The translations under genes and the position numbers were made by a program. 64,000 nt of DNA from Pyropia yezoensis (taxonomy: Eukaryota > Rhodophyta > Bangiophyceae > Bangiales > Bangiaceae). The notes under the pieces were generated by a model. It did not search any database, was not told where the DNA came from, and saw only the letters and a list, made by a program, of their open reading frames with translations. This document shows, piece by piece, positions 1 to 10,863 of this stretch. The stretch covers positions 20,217,816-20,281,815 of the forward strand of contig CM020619.1 of NCBI GenBank assembly GCA_009829735.1. Direction: 5' to 3'. Within the stretch, counting starts at the first letter, position 1, and each line of letters starts with the position of its first letter.

Positions 1-1659
1 GGCTATCAGGTCCACGCCCAACTGCGCGATGTGCCGACGGACACCCGTCGGAAGATGAAACAGACGACCCTGCCGGCGGACGGACAGCAAGAAGGAGGAA
101 GCCTGCCCGAGGGTAACCTCAAGGGTGAAGGTACCCTGCAACGGGTGGACCGGTCGGGAGGCCAACACACTCCCGAAGTATCGGAGACAGGAACCGGTGT
201 CAAACCGGAAAGCAGGGGCGGGTTCCCACCCCTCCTGCCATAGCGGCGGGCGCACGGGAGTGTATACCGGCGCACGACCGTTGCCGGTCTGCAACGCACA
301 CGTTATATCCGTGCGCAACGCATCCGCCATGACACCATGGTTACGTCGCCAGCTTGACGCCGACTTCAACCCCGCCATAGGCGGGTAGGAAGCCGTCAAC
401 GACAGATACGGGGCTACCCCCGGGTGATAGTCAAAGTCGGGATACCGACCGGTACTGCCCACCGTCTCCCCAAACGCAACCGGCTCCGCCGCCGACGCAA
501 TCCCCCGAGCACTAGCCGGGTAGTCAATCTCCCGCGGCAACGCGGGGGCAATCAGGTCGCATACCCCGAAGTTGGGGTCGAGGTAGACCTCACCCCGACC
601 CACCCGAGTGCGCCAGAGCTGCGCATGCCGGTCGTCCGGCTGACTCAGGATCCAATGGTGTTCCACTCGCACCGCGTTCGGCTGGTTGACCAGCCGCACC
701 AACTCCCGCTCCCAACTCGGGTCCACCTTGACACGCCGGGAGGACTCTCCACGGGGCTGGGGCAGGTGGAAGTCCACCCGCATCCGCCCATCGGATTCCA
801 TTGCCTCTTGCACAGACAGGCCTCGAACCCGAGCCACCAAGTCGGACATAGACATGGCGGGTTGACCCGCCGCCACGGCGACGCCGCCACCCAACGGGGC
901 AACCCGGGCAGGACCAGGAAGAATCGGGGGCGCCGGGGGACGCACCACCGGCAGAGGGGCCGGCGCCGGAGGCGCGCGCGGCCGAGGAGGAAGAAGAAGG
1001 GCGGGCGCCCGCCCGGAGTAGCTCCCGGTGTCAATGGCCATGGGGGAAGGAGCGTCTTGACCGTTCGACGCCCGCGGCACCGCAGGTAGGGTACCGGCGC
1101 CTCCCCCACCCGTCGACGTCGCCCCCGCCTCGGAAGGGGGAGGCATTTGGACAGCCTCAGAAGCCTGAGCACCAGCCGTGCGGGCACCCGCACCGTCTTG
1201 ACCGGCCACCCCGGGGGTCGCGCCACCACCACCACCACCCGCGTCAACATCGGGGTCGCGTTGAGGATGCACCGTCCGGACCCCCGGACCACCTTGCCCA
1301 GCCGGAGTCGGCTGCGGATCGCCACTTCCGCCGCACGGCGGACCATCTTGGGGTAGCTGCGGCGAGCCGGCACCGGCACCAGGCTCCATCCGGGCAGCCG
1401 GCAGAGAGGGGGTAGAAGCCGCCACGCGCGGTTGACCGCCGGGTTGACCGCCGGGTTGACCTCCGACCGACGGCACCGTCGTGCCGCTGCACACGGACGA
1501 CGGTCCTCCGGCCGACAGACGGACGGACACCGCAGGCTCGTCGTCTTCAGACGAGCTCGCCCCATAACGCGCAGCGTCAGGACCGACAGGCGCGTCGTCC
1601 TCCATCTCCTCCACGGTCAGGAGGTCCTCCTCCTCCCCAAGCACCTGGGGATAGGACAT
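1..1659 (-). CDS. Antisense accessory ORF of retroelement A (partial, unknown function)
   Basis: A reading frame starts at an ATG at 1659 on the minus strand and stays open for 553 codons to the left edge, so it is truncated by the window. The N-terminus is acidic (many Asp/Glu in residues 8-40). Residues about 55-245 are Gly/Pro/Ala-rich. From about residue 250 the protein looks globular, with mixed charge and aromatic residues and no low-complexity bias. The two other minus-strand frames are Arg/Pro-rich, as expected for shadows. It lies opposite to the element's sense strand, between pol (off-window) and the 3' LTR, the same place as the antisense frame of element C. I do not recognise a family and see no zinc finger, membrane segment or catalytic motif. 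Plant Tat-lineage elements such as Grande are known to carry antisense extra genes in this position; homology to those is not claimed. Confidence 0.72.
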   Translation of the reverse strand, partial: MSYPQVLGEEEDLLTVEEMEDDAPVGPDAARYGASSSEDDEPAVSVRLSAGGPSSVCSGTTVPSVGGQPGGQPGGQPRVAASTPSLPAARMEPGAGAGSPQLPQDGPPCGGSGDPQPTPAGQGGPGVRTVHPQRDPDVDAGGGGGGATPGVAGQDGAGARTAGAQASEAVQMPPPSEAGATSTGGGGAGTLPAVPRASNGQDAPSPMAIDTGSYSGRAPALLLPPRPRAPPAPAPLPVVRPPAPPILPGPARVAPLGGGVAVAAGQPAMSMSDLVARVRGLSVQEAMESDGRMRVDFHLPQPRGESSRRVKVDPSWERELVRLVNQPNAVRVEHHWILSQPDDRHAQLWRTRVGRGEVYLDPNFGVCDLIAPALPREIDYPASARGIASAAEPVAFGETVGSTGRYPDFDYHPGVAPYLSLTASYPPMAGLKSASSWRRNHGVMADALRTDITCALQTGNGRAPVYTPVRPPLWQEGWEPAPAFRFDTGSCLRYFGSVLASRPVHPLQGTFTLEVTLGQASSFLLSVRRQGRLFHLPTGVRRHIAQLGVDLIA

Positions 1660-2230
1660 GATAACGGGTGGCACCTCCCCCGCGCCCACAAGCCGTCGAC
1701 GGCTACGACCCGGTACGGTGGGACAACCGGGACGAGCCAGGGAAGCGCGGGCACCCGCGCTTATGACCACAAACGGCCACGAGAAGCGCCGCAGGCACGC
1801 GGGTCGACCCGCGCCCCACGGGGCTACGAACGCGCTCCACCCAGGCACCTGGGCGGGACGGGGCCACACCCACACACGGGGTAAGCAAGGGGGGTCACCC
1901 CCAACCGCCCCCACTCAACGCGGGCAGCCCCCGCCCCTACTCACTCGTCCACACGAGAGGGGCCCCCCCACCACCAGGCACCTGGTGGCGGATCCGCTTG
2001 CACCACCCCTCGGAAAGGGGGGTCGTGAACAGAACCCGCATCGGGACTTTAACGGTCCGGAAAACGGATCGTGTGTGTACCACACAAAGGGGGGCAATCC
2101 CCTCAGACAACCTCGAAAAGGGGTGTCTGTCGCGACGGGGCGCAAAGCCCCACCCGACTGGTAAACGGTCACGCGACCCACTTACATTCGGTAACCCGAA
2201 TGCAACTCGACCCGAGGACGGGCCGAATCT
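1660..2230. other. Non-coding internal 3' region of element A
   Basis: No convincing frame is present between the antisense ORF start and the purine run. The sequence is C/G-rich with short G and C runs. By position it should hold the promoter and leader of the antisense ORF on the minus strand and the 3' untranslated part of the sense transcript. Confidence 0.5.
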
Positions 2231-2242
2231 AAGGGGGGGATA
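2231..2242 (+). promoter_or_regulatory. Polypurine tract of element A
   Basis: A run of A and G (two A, seven G, A) lies directly before the LTR start at 2243, where plus-strand DNA priming occurs in LTR retroelements. Its position supports + as the sense strand. Confidence 0.7.
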
Positions 2243-2606
2243 TGTAGCAATATGGTTGGCCGTATTGTAACCCTAATACTAGGGGGGCTACTTCTAACCC
2301 TTAACTTTCAATTTGATAGTTCGTACTGGTCCCGGTATCTATAAGTTACGTATGACCAGAGGGACTTGCATCTTGGGGTGGAGGGTAGTTAGTAGTGTCT
2401 CCGAGGGTTTATAACGAGGGGGCCGGCGGCGAATCCACCGCCAGCCAAGGTAGAACAACAAACCCCTCCCATTTGGGCTCCCATCTTGGTCCCGTGGCTT
2501 GCGCTCCAAGGACAGCAACCTTGGCCTCCCGGTGACGTTGGTGCCGATACCCCCTTGGTGAGTGTTCCCTGAGAGTGGACGTGCGACGGATTCCTATTGT
2601 GCTACA
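2243..2606 (+). repeat. 3' LTR of element A
   Basis: This 364-bp LTR starts TGTAGCA and ends TGCTACA, a perfect 7-bp terminal inverted repeat. It matches 62971-63333 over its whole length with only a few differences, including one C fewer near the 3' end there and a T/G change close to the end. The sequence after 2606 goes straight into element B integrase codons, so this is the outer border of A. The first 5 bp after it (TACGC) should recur before the 5' LTR of A, outside the window. Confidence 0.93.
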
Positions 2607-5600
2607 CATACGCGGCAACCCAGTGATCTAGGAAGGCTGACACGACCGACATGGCCGTGATCTCTGCCAGTGGGATCGCTCGCGTAAGTTTCGTGAAGCG
2701 ATCGCAGATGACCAGGAGGTACTGGTTGCCCTCCTCGGTCACTGGCAGTGGCCCAAGGATGTCCATTGCCAACGCGGCAAAGGGCTCCTTGGCCGGGAAC
2801 AGTAACATAGCCGTAGTAGGCCGCCGTTCCACCAGACGGTTCTGCGCACAGCTTGTGCAGGCAGCCACCCAACTGTAGATGTCCACCACCATGGACGGCC
2901 AGTAGTACCTGGTCCTCAGGGTCTGGTACAGTTTACTAGACCCCAGGTGTCCACCTGTGGGAGCGTTATGCTTCCTCTCAAGGATACTGTCCTTGAGGGA
3001 TGCGGGCACGACAAGTTGTTCGGTCCCCTGGAATACCCCCCTCCTCAAGAGGAGGCCATCGTCTCCGATGAAGAACCGCGTCTCCGCCACCGTATCTAGA
3101 GCATCCCTCTGCGACTTTCAGAAGAGATCCTCGGCCTGGGCCTTCACCACCTCGTCCAGGGACAGGGGCAAGTTCTTCTTGTTCCCTCGCGCCTCGGGGT
3201 CCAACGCCTGACCCGAGCGCGTTACTACCCCCACGATGGGAATGTCCTCATCGACTGGGTTAGTGTCCAGCCCCTCGGTAGGTACCCGAGAGAGGCCGTC
3301 GGCAAGGGCATGTTGCCGGCCAGGTCGGTACTCAATATCAAAGTTGAAGGGTGCCAGTCGCACCCTCCACCTGTTGAGACGGGTGTTCGTGCAATCCGTC
3401 TTGAAGATGAACTGCAACGCGCGGTGGTCACAGCGGATGAGGAACTTCTCACCCTCTAGGTAGTGACGAAGTGACGTCACCGCCCACACCACTGCGAGTC
3501 CTTCCAACTCGGTGACTCCGTAGTTGTTCTCAGCCGAGTTCAGCCCCTCGCTGAAGTATCCCACCGGCAAGTACTCTTTGTCCGGCTGCTGCTGAAGCAA
3601 CACACAACCAAGTTGGACGTAGCTAGCGTCCACGTACAGGATGTAGTGGCCTCCCAACCTGGGAATAGCCAAGATTGGGAGCTTCAGCAGAAGGTCCCGA
3701 AGAGTCTCAAAGGATTCCTGCTCCACCCGACTTGGGGGAGGCAGGTTCTTCGGTAGCGTTGAGCTAACTAGCTCATTCAGCGGCTTCGCCACCTTGGCGA
3801 AGCCCTTGGTGAAACGTCGGTACACGTTACACATCCCGAGGAAGCTCCTCATCTGGGTCTGCGTCCCGGGGTACTGAGCCTTACGGATGGCCCTCAAGTT
3901 CTTCTCGTTGACACTGAGGCGCCCCGGACGGACAACCTGTCCCAAGTATTCCACCTCCTGAGTGAAGAGGTGGCCCTTACTCGTCTTCAGTGACACACCG
4001 GCGTCAGCAAGTAGCTTGAACACCTGGCCAAGATGGCCAATGTGCTCCTCCGGACTTCGGGAGAACACAATGATATCATCTAGGTACACGAGACAGATCT
4101 GCCACCGTACTCCGGCCAGAATCATGTCCAAAGCGCGCTGGAAAGTTGCCGGCGCGTTGTACAGTCCAAACGGTAGGCGCTTGCACTGGTAGGTACCACA
4201 GTGACAGGTAAAGGTAGGTTTATGCCTGTCTTCCGGGGCAATGGGAATTTGCCAGTACCCCGCGTTACAGTCTAGGGTAGAGAACACGTTCGCCTCCCCC
4301 AGAGAGTCCAGACAGTCGTCCATCCTAGGTAGGGGATAACTGTCCTTCACCGTGCTCTTGTTGAGCTTACGGTAGTCGATACAGAACCGTGGGGTCCCAT
4401 CAACTTTGGGGACAATAACCACCGGACTCGCCCACTCGGCGTTGCTGGCCTCGATCACATCGAGGGCCTCCATGCGAGCGACTTGCTCCTTAAGGAGGGC
4501 CCTTGAACGGGGCACTCCCCTGTCCGGTTGTTGGCGTATAGGGGGTGCACCGGGTTTCAACTCGATCCGGTGCTCGGTGGCTCTCATGAATCCCAATTGA
4601 CCATCCCACAACTTGTGATATTGGTCCAAGAGGCGTTCAACTTGAACCCTCAACCTGGGTGGAACACTCTCCATGTTCACATGGGGTCGAGGAGAGGCGG
4701 CCGACTTGGCTTGGTGCTTCTCCTTTCCGGACTTCGGGCCGCAACTCGCGCCCGCGTTGAGAGTGACCGCTACTACCGGTCCCTCATGTTGGTCGATATA
4801 GCCGAACTTGGCTCCCGACTTGAAGTACTTGGGCGACGAGCTCAGGTTCATCACCCGAGTCCTCCACGGGACTCCGGCTTTGGAGTCCATCGCGCCAAGG
4901 GCAACATGCACTTGGTTCTTGCGAGCAAGACGGGGGTGAGGATGCACCAACCCGTTCCCCATATAATCAGTTACAACGTCAACGTGCGCCACCGAGTTGG
5001 GGGGGCAACGTGACTTGACGGGCTAAACGCAGGGTAGCAGTAAACGCTTCTCTCACGGAGCAAAGAGGCTTCGACTGTGAGACTGTCACAGGAGCCACAG
5101 ACTTTCCCTTACCAAGGATGGGGATGGTCTCCCCATTCATCAACTTCACCCAATACTCAGGGCCACAAATCAAAGGCACTTGTGTTACAACATAAGGGGT
5201 ACCAAGAAGCAGGGGTACCGATATATTTTCGACTACTCCATAGGTCACGTCGACCTCATGGGTTCCCAACCTAGTTGGTAGGGTCACGGCACCAACGATG
5301 GGAAGTACCCCGCCATTGATGTCGATCAGATGGTCGGCTTTAGACTTCCAGCGTTGGAGCTTCATCTCCTTTGGTAATAGCGACTTGCGTATCAAGGAGG
5401 CTCCTGACCCGGTATCAAGTACGATACGGGCACAACAGGCACGGCCGGGGGCTAGTTGCACCCGTCCAGCCACCTGGAAGTTCTCTCCCGTCAGCACCGC
5501 GATGACCCGACGTGGGTTTACGTTCTTGGGGAGTCCTACCCGAGGTGGGCGGACTCCCTGAGGTCGCCGCAGTATCCGGCAGGGTTGGTTCGTCCTCTTG

Positions 5601-5788
5601 ACCCACTTGGCCGAGGCTGCCGTTGTGAGCTTCGGACGGCCAGCTCCAACGGTCATTCGTCTCCCGCCGACTTGGCGTCTGAATCCGAGGGCGAAGGGGA
5701 AGACGACGAGTCCGAGGACGACGTGTCCGCCCCCTCCGCCGAGGGGGTGGCGACCGCCACTACCGGGCGGGGTCCACCCTCGCGGCAT
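2607..5788 (-). pseudogene. pol: Element B pol (protease, RT, RNase H, truncated integrase)
   Basis: Polyprotein remnant. The aspartic protease has the DTGS active-site motif near 5410-5420. The reverse transcriptase has the YLDD motif near 4076-4090 and the LPFGL and DCNAGYWQI blocks before it. RNase H shows its first Asp (VDAS), Glu (TELEG) and later Asp residues. The integrase zinc domain (HHCC, ending CTSC near 2850) and the first catalytic Asp (MDILGPLP) are present, but the second Asp and the Glu are lost where element A inserted at 2607. Two further breaks: the protease and RT parts are in different frames, joined at a G7 run around 4999-5005, and a stop at 3118-3120 separates RNase H from integrase. 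The pol frame overlaps the end of gag by a -1 shift, as in element C. Confidence 0.92.
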
Positions 5789-7599
5789 GAACGTACTTTG
5801 TTCGTAGCCGACTTCTTACTCGCATTCTTGACAAGTTGTTGAATGCGTTCACTCAACTTGGGGCAATCATATGCCCAGTGTCCATCGGAGTTGCAGTTAC
5901 AACACCGATTGTCAGTTCCCGGAGGGGTCTTCCCGACTGGGGAAGACAAAGAGGAACCCTGGGAAGTTCCCACGGCAGCTACCACCCTTTCCTTGCGGAT
6001 TCGGCGTGCCTCTCTCAGCTCTCTGGCCTGGCGCGCCTCCTACCATTCCTTGGCCATCTCGGCCTGACACTTCTGGCGTTGTTCCGCCCGCAACTTGCGG
6101 TAGGCCTCGCCTCTGCGGTAGGCGAACCTAGCCAACTCAGCCAGGGTCGCCCGGGCAGTGTTATGCTCCCGGGTCTCCATCCGGACTGACCAATGGAGTC
6201 CCTCCACAAACCGACTCTTCACCACAGCTTGTGGATGAAGAAACCCACAAAGATTGTTGAGCTTACGAGCCCGCTCCGCAAAGGACCACTCGTCCTCAGC
6301 CTCTTCCTGATGGGCTTGCGTAAGCTCCTCGACTTGAGAAGCCAACGCTGCTTCATCAACCATGGCTCTCAACAACCAGTTGACGAGCTCCAAATAGGAC
6401 GTCACCTCACCAGCGCCTCCACTTGAGGAACTGGGCATGACGGACATAACTTCTGTCCGCAGGTCGCCCTTCGTGAACTCCTGTAGCATATAGAGAGCCA
6501 TGCCTTCACTTATGGCATTGTCGTCACAGGCTTTTGTGAAACGACGTAGGAACTCAAAGACACGGAGGGGGGGAGTTCCATCCCACTCCGCTTTGTGGCC
6601 AAAAGAGTGAAGTGCATTCTTCTTGGCAGGGCCCATGGCTCGGGCCTGGACAGGACCGATTGCCACCGACTTGTTGTTGAGGGCGTAGGTCTCACAATCA
6701 AAGATCCTCTGGTAGACCGGGTTGGCTACGTGGATCTTGGGCGGCACCTCACGTTGAGGGAAAAGCCGCTGAGGCACTGGGGTAAGCTGCCCCTCGGTGA
6801 CTGTCGTCTGCCGCGGCGAGCTTGGTGTAGCCGCCGGCGTTTCCGAGGGGAACTCCCCCGTGAGGGGCGTACGCCCCACCGAGAATGGTGTCGCTCCCAT
6901 GTTGGGAGTCACAGGGGTCGCCCCCTGTTCGGTACTACCCGAGACAGGCGTAGGGAGAGATCCCGCCTGCGCCTGCGGGCTCGAAAGCCCTGATCCGGTC
7001 TGGACATTAAGGCCATCTGGCAAACTCGCCACAATCTGATTCAGAATAGTGTTCGTCATCGTGACGACCAGGTCCGGCAAAGTCTGCCGCAACACATTGG
7101 TCACCTCCCGACGGACAGTTTCCGCGAGGAGTGGATTGACGACTCCAGTTGAGTCTCGGTCCGCCTCCGGGAGTTCACCTGAGGGGTAACCACTATCCAC
7201 AGGGGTCTCAACCGGGGGCATGGGCGCGAGCCCATCGCCGACCAACGGAGGTCCGCCGTCCTCCGAAAGCCTAGTTGGCGACGGCTCCAAGCCAAAGTTG
7301 GCTCCAACCCGAGTGGAACCCGCGGGGACAGTCCTCACCCCTTGGGACGTTCCCGTTGAGTGTACCACACGATGGCCAGACTTCGGCCCACCCACATCAG
7401 AAGTGTCACCCGAATGAACTCCCGACTGAGTCGGGGTGGCCTGTTTCCCGCGCGTACTCCCAGTCCTGCTGGCTTGAGGGACCTCTAGTCCATCTGCGAC
7501 CCCAGGTACACCTACCTGTGTCTCACCAGTATTCAAAGGCACTGAAGTACGTGCGTCACCCGTGTACTCCCCGGACGACGGGGGGTCCGAACTAGCCAT
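5653..7599 (-). pseudogene. gag: Element B gag with CCHC zinc knuckle
   Basis: Starts at the ATG at 7599 and ends at the stop at 5653. The first ~280 residues are Ser/Thr/Pro/Gly-rich. A capsid-like helical domain follows (about 6080-6700), with a pattern also seen in element C gag: a WDGTPPLRVFEFLRRF-like block, then ELVNWLLRAM. An in-frame TAG at 6040-6042 splits the capsid part from the nucleocapsid part. The latter has one CX2CX4HX4C knuckle (CNCNSDGHWAYDC) at about 5870-5910. At the end the codons GCG GGA GAC sit where element C has the frameshift heptamer, so the slippery site is one base off consensus here. Confidence 0.88.
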
Positions 7600-7700
7600 G
7601 TTGGCTGACGATCCGTATGACACGGTCCAAGGCCACCGTTCCTCTGAGACAGAGGGCCACCTACACCCGGGTGCACCCGGAGGCAAAGCTTACCTCTGTC

Positions 7701-7716
7701 GTCTGCTGCTCCACCA
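7701..7716 (-). promoter_or_regulatory. Primer-binding site of element B
   Basis: On the minus strand, just after the 5' LTR, the sequence reads TGGTGGAGCAGCAGAC. The first 12 bases are the same as in elements A and C, so all three would be primed by a tRNA ending in GCTGCTCCACCA. Confidence 0.75.
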
Positions 7717-7718
7717 AA

Positions 7719-8138
7719 TGTGGCAAAAACCACTCGCACACGCGCCACCCAAGTTGGGGCGGTGCACAAGGGCTGCCTCCCGTGTCGGGAGAACCGGAAG
7801 AAGTGCAAGTTGCACACACTCTGTCCCTGTTGTGCGGCAATCCCCCCACTGACAAACAAGAAGATGGTGTGTGGTCCAACAGTTGCTTGGTCGGGACGGG
7901 GAAGCGAGGCCAAGCCCCGCTGTCCCTCCCCTTATCCCCCCAGGGTCCCCTCAGAATCTCGCCACTCAGAATCTCCCACCCCAGCACCTGCCCACCGGGC
8001 CACACGAAGATTCAAGACGATAAATGCAGAAGACCCTCAAATCCAAGTTGGACTTACTACTAAGCTAACTATCCCAAGCTTAGGGAATATGGACCCAAAT
8101 GCAGGGGGAGGAACGGGTCAGGCTAGTGGCCTGCGACA
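7719..8138 (-). repeat. Probable 5' LTR of element B
   Basis: The inner border is set by the primer-binding site and the TGTGGCA at 7719. The outer border is proposed at TGCGACA ending at 8138, which makes a nearly perfect 7-bp inverted repeat with the inner end and gives about 420 bp. The partner LTR is outside the window, so the outer border is unproven. No long reading frame is present. Confidence 0.55.
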
Positions 8139-8149
8139 ATCTCGACCGG

Positions 8150-9219
8150 GGGGCGGTGCCCCCGTAGTAGGGACATTGACGATATTTGGACCCAGCTGGC
8201 AGTGCTGCTTGGACGCGACGAAGAGGTGCAGGCGGCCATCTTCACCGCCCGTCGTGAGGCCAACGTGGCGCGTGCGCTGCTGGGCAGCTTCCAGGAGGAG
8301 CCGCGCGCGCTGACGCAGGCTGCCGACAACGACCGTGGCCTGAAGGTGCAGGTGTGCTTGCGCAGCAGCTTCTTGGTGCAAACTCGCAAGATCCCGCCCA
8401 TCCCCAAGCGTGACTCGGGCGAGCGGGTCAGCTTAACTGTGACGCATTGTTGCAGCCGCCTTGCTTTTGTGCACTTCCTCCGCCTGTGCGACATCGATTT
8501 GGAGAGTGGCCTGAAAGCATCTGCGCTGCTAACCTGCGTTGCCAGAGTGGCAGACTCGGCGCATTTACTCAAGGTTTTGAACGTGCCTCGTGAGCTGACG
8601 AAGGCGTGACTATCTCGCGCTTTCCTGAGGAACAAGACCACAAAGCTGCGCCGCTCCATCGTGCAGTGCCTGGTTGATGACAGCGGGCGGGAGCGGCTCG
8701 TGCTAGGGCGAGACGTGGAGGGAAAGAGGGTGACCATTGCAGAACGCGAGAGTGAAGAGTTTGACGTGTCCTCTCAATCGTACATAGATGGCTTGGTCTC
8801 CATATCGATGCGGAGTGCGTATGTGGGCTGGGCCCCAGCCCTTTCAATTTCGTTTGGAGAGCGCATCCTCTTTTTGTTATTGTGAATGGCGCCAAGAGCA
8901 ACACCATTGGCACACTGACAATGACGGTACCTGTTTTTGTGCAAGAGGGACACACCGAGGAGCTCTCTTGCATGTTGTAGCTAACATACGTCCTATTGCT
9001 CAGCCTCACGAGGTCACTCGATTCCAACATTCCGTCCGTCAGCCGCAGCGGAACGCCCCTTTGGGCCTCCTCGTCCCCGACGACGGCCTCTTTACCGCCG
9101 ATGACGCCGACCTGCATCCCCCCACAACCACAACTCCAGCCAAGCCCACATTCCGCGATGCCCCTCTCTGCTCACAGCTCACTGCGCCCGCCGCGCCGCC
9201 GTTGCTTGAGCCGCTGTAG
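8150..9219 (+). pseudogene. Decayed gene of unknown function, cut by element B
   Basis: Coding-like sequence runs on the + strand in three pieces: 8150-8606, then after a stop at 8607-8609 the same frame on to 8885, then other frames to a stop at 9219. The first part has helical, charged sequence (DEEVQAAIFTARREANVARA at about 8214-8270), unlike the Pro/Arg-rich shadow frames. The left end coincides with the LTR of element B, so the 5' part was probably separated by that insertion. I do not recognise the family. It could be a host gene or part of another transposon. Several frame changes and an internal stop mark it as dead. Confidence 0.45.
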
Positions 9220-10453
9220 CGTCCTGTACCTAAGCCGCGCCGGGGGCGTGAGGGTAGGTCATGGGAATGAAGTCACAATCATGAGCGACCCCCGACAGCC
9301 AGCTGTTGCGTTGGCCTGCCACTACCAAACCAAGCAGAGCTGGCTATCCCGCCGAAAACAATGACGCGCCATGAGGCTGTGTCGCCGCCAACTTCGTGCG
9401 CCATGTCTCCATTGTTGCGCGGTGTCCCCTTCCGCCAAACTATACGGCATGACAGTGCCGGTGGCGGCAGCGCAAGCGGGACAAAGAGGGGGAGAGAAGA
9501 GATCTGTGGTCAGAAGAAGGGAGGCCGCAGTCGTCAGCTGGTGTCCACTGAAGGGGAACAGCCAACGCGTAACCGCTGTTCCAGAATTGCGCAGTCCCCA
9601 GAAGTGGCGCGCTGTGGCGCAGCACTTGTGACCTGCAAATCCGCCTGAGGGATATCTGTATTCTTGTGAATGGAAGTCGGGAGGTCTCTTCAGCAGTGAT
9701 ACCGGTCCCATATCAAGTTCAGCATGTGCTTGCGATAAACCATCAGTCGTACGCGATCTATTCGAAGTTCAAGTATCTGTCGCTCTCACGGCGAGAAAAT
9801 TTAGATGAGCTGTGCAGCTGTCGGCCTTCACACTCTCAACTTGCACGAGGCGCCGGAGAGCTGCAGTCGGCCAATCACGCGAGCTTATGCCATGGAACAT
9901 TTACCGCCCCAGCAGAGCATTTGACGGTCGAGCTCTCGCACATGGAAAAAGGATCTGAAAAGAACGCCCTCCGCACGTCCCCCGGAACCACTCTAATATC
10001 GACCACCCCGCTTCCAAGCCTCAGTTAGCACATGGGCCCCAACGAACGCCCGAGACATGCTTATGTTTCCGAAAAAGATGGCGCCAGTTGAGGGCCATTA
10101 GTTGCCGGTGCCCTCAAGGTGCTGCTGACGGGGGGTCTCTCCATTATCAAGTGCCATGGGAGCGCGCGACCGCGTGAACGCGCAAGGCCGTCTCAACATG
10201 CTCTGTCAGCATGGCAGCCATGGACCCTTCCACGGGGGGTCTGCCTCCTGGGCCCGAGCTGAGAGGATTCTCGATGTATCTTTTTTCTGCAACGTACCAT
10301 ATTGGCTGAAGGCAAAATGCCCTCGTGCACTGTGAGCGGGTACTCACTGCATGCGGCTAGAAATCGTCGAGAGCGGTCGCTCCTGCTCATCAATTACTGA
10401 ACGAACCTGGGCCAGGTCGGATTCTATTGGTTGGAAGAATGTTGGAGAGTATT
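9220..10453. other. Intergenic stretch, no clear gene
   Basis: The frames are short. One + frame at about 9666-10028 has non-biased composition and might be an exon scrap, but it lacks an ATG at a sensible place and recognisable motifs. Confidence 0.4.
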
Positions 10454-10568
10454 GTGCGTCCCGTAAAAAGTGGACGTGCACGGGTCGTGCAATGTGGGTT
10501 TGATTGGTCCAGTGGCCGGTTTTTGACATGATCACGACACGTGCACGTCCACTTTTTACGGGACGCAC
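10454..10568. mobile_element. Stowaway-like MITE, 36-bp inverted repeats
   Basis: A 115-bp unit whose ends are inverted copies of GTGCGTCCCGTAAAAAGTGG followed by ACGTGCACG and a GTCGTG block, with one mismatch in 36. It is flanked by TAT/TAT-like sequence, which fits insertion at TA. The CGTCCCGTAAAAAG core resembles the Stowaway/mariner terminal consensus. It has no coding capacity, so it would be mobilised in trans. Confidence 0.8.
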
Positions 10569-10689
10569 TATATGAAAGCTCGTGTGTGCATGGTATCGGG
10601 GCCGTCATGCACAGCAACCCGTTCAGCTTGTAACCCCCTCCTGCGGTCATGTAGTTGCTGTACTGTTTGACAATTCAACTTACTGTCAG

Positions 10690-10801
10690 ATCACGCCCCC
10701 AATCACGCCCTTTGCGGCCGGGACTTGACGTGTGATCACGTGCCAAATCACGCATGAGATCACGCAAAATACGTGATCTTCCATCACGCGCGGGGCGTGA
10801 T
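10690..10801. repeat. 12-bp phased ATCACG motif array within a small fold-back
   Basis: The motif ATCACG(C) starts at 10690, 10702, 10735, 10747, 10759 and 10783. Its reverse CGTGAT starts at 10772 and 10796. The spacing is 12 bp or close to it through most of the array. The outer copies form an inverted repeat (ATCACGCCCC at 10690, GGGGCGTGAT ending at 10801). It lies 8 bp outside the terminal repeat of the piggyBac-like element. It could be a MITE or a protein-binding array. Confidence 0.7.
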
Positions 10802-10809
10802 ACCCAAGC

Positions 10810-10863
10810 CTAGTGTCTAGTCTACCAACCGGCTCTTTTGAGCATTTTCGGCTCATTTGAGAC
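10810..10863. repeat. Left terminal and subterminal repeats of the piggyBac-like element
   Basis: CTAGTGTCTAGT starts at 10810. It is followed by two copies of a GGCTC-TTTGAG palindrome (about 10831-10843 and 10850-10862), spaced 19 bp. The right end has the mirror arrangement. Confidence 0.75.

Larger units (their letters stand above)
1..2606 (+). mobile_element. Retroelement A, 3' part (Ty3/gypsy-type, nested in element B)
   Basis: This is the 3' end of an LTR retrotransposon whose gag-pol side lies beyond the left edge. Seen directly: an LTR at 2243-2606 bounded by TGTAGCA and TGCTACA, a purine run just before it, and the same LTR again at 62971-63333, where it is followed by a primer-binding site and a gag-like frame on the + strand. 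That fixes the element's sense strand as +. The junction at 2606/2607 falls inside the integrase region of minus-strand element B, so A inserted into B. The internal part present here carries one long antisense reading frame (1-1659, minus). The two LTR copies in the window differ by only a few bases, so the family looks young. The 5' target duplication cannot be checked because the left end is outside the window. Confidence 0.85.
2607..8138 (-). mobile_element. Retroelement B, decayed Ty3/gypsy element, 3' part split off by A
   Basis: Read on the minus strand the order is 5' LTR (7719-8138), primer-binding site, gag with a CCHC zinc knuckle, aspartic protease, reverse transcriptase, RNase H, and the start of integrase. 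The integrase breaks at 2607 where element A begins. Order and motifs are those of Ty3/gypsy (Metaviridae). Breaks seen: an in-frame TAG in gag (6040-6042), a frame change in a run of seven G at about 4999-5005, an in-frame stop at 3118-3120, and loss of the rest of integrase and the 3' LTR. It is therefore an old, inactive copy. Its proteins align by eye with those of element C, but with many differences. Confidence 0.9.

Noticed and set aside
645-1565. 306-codon minus-strand frame
   Set aside because: Arg/Pro-rich shadow of the frame starting at 1659, which has normal composition and stays open longer.
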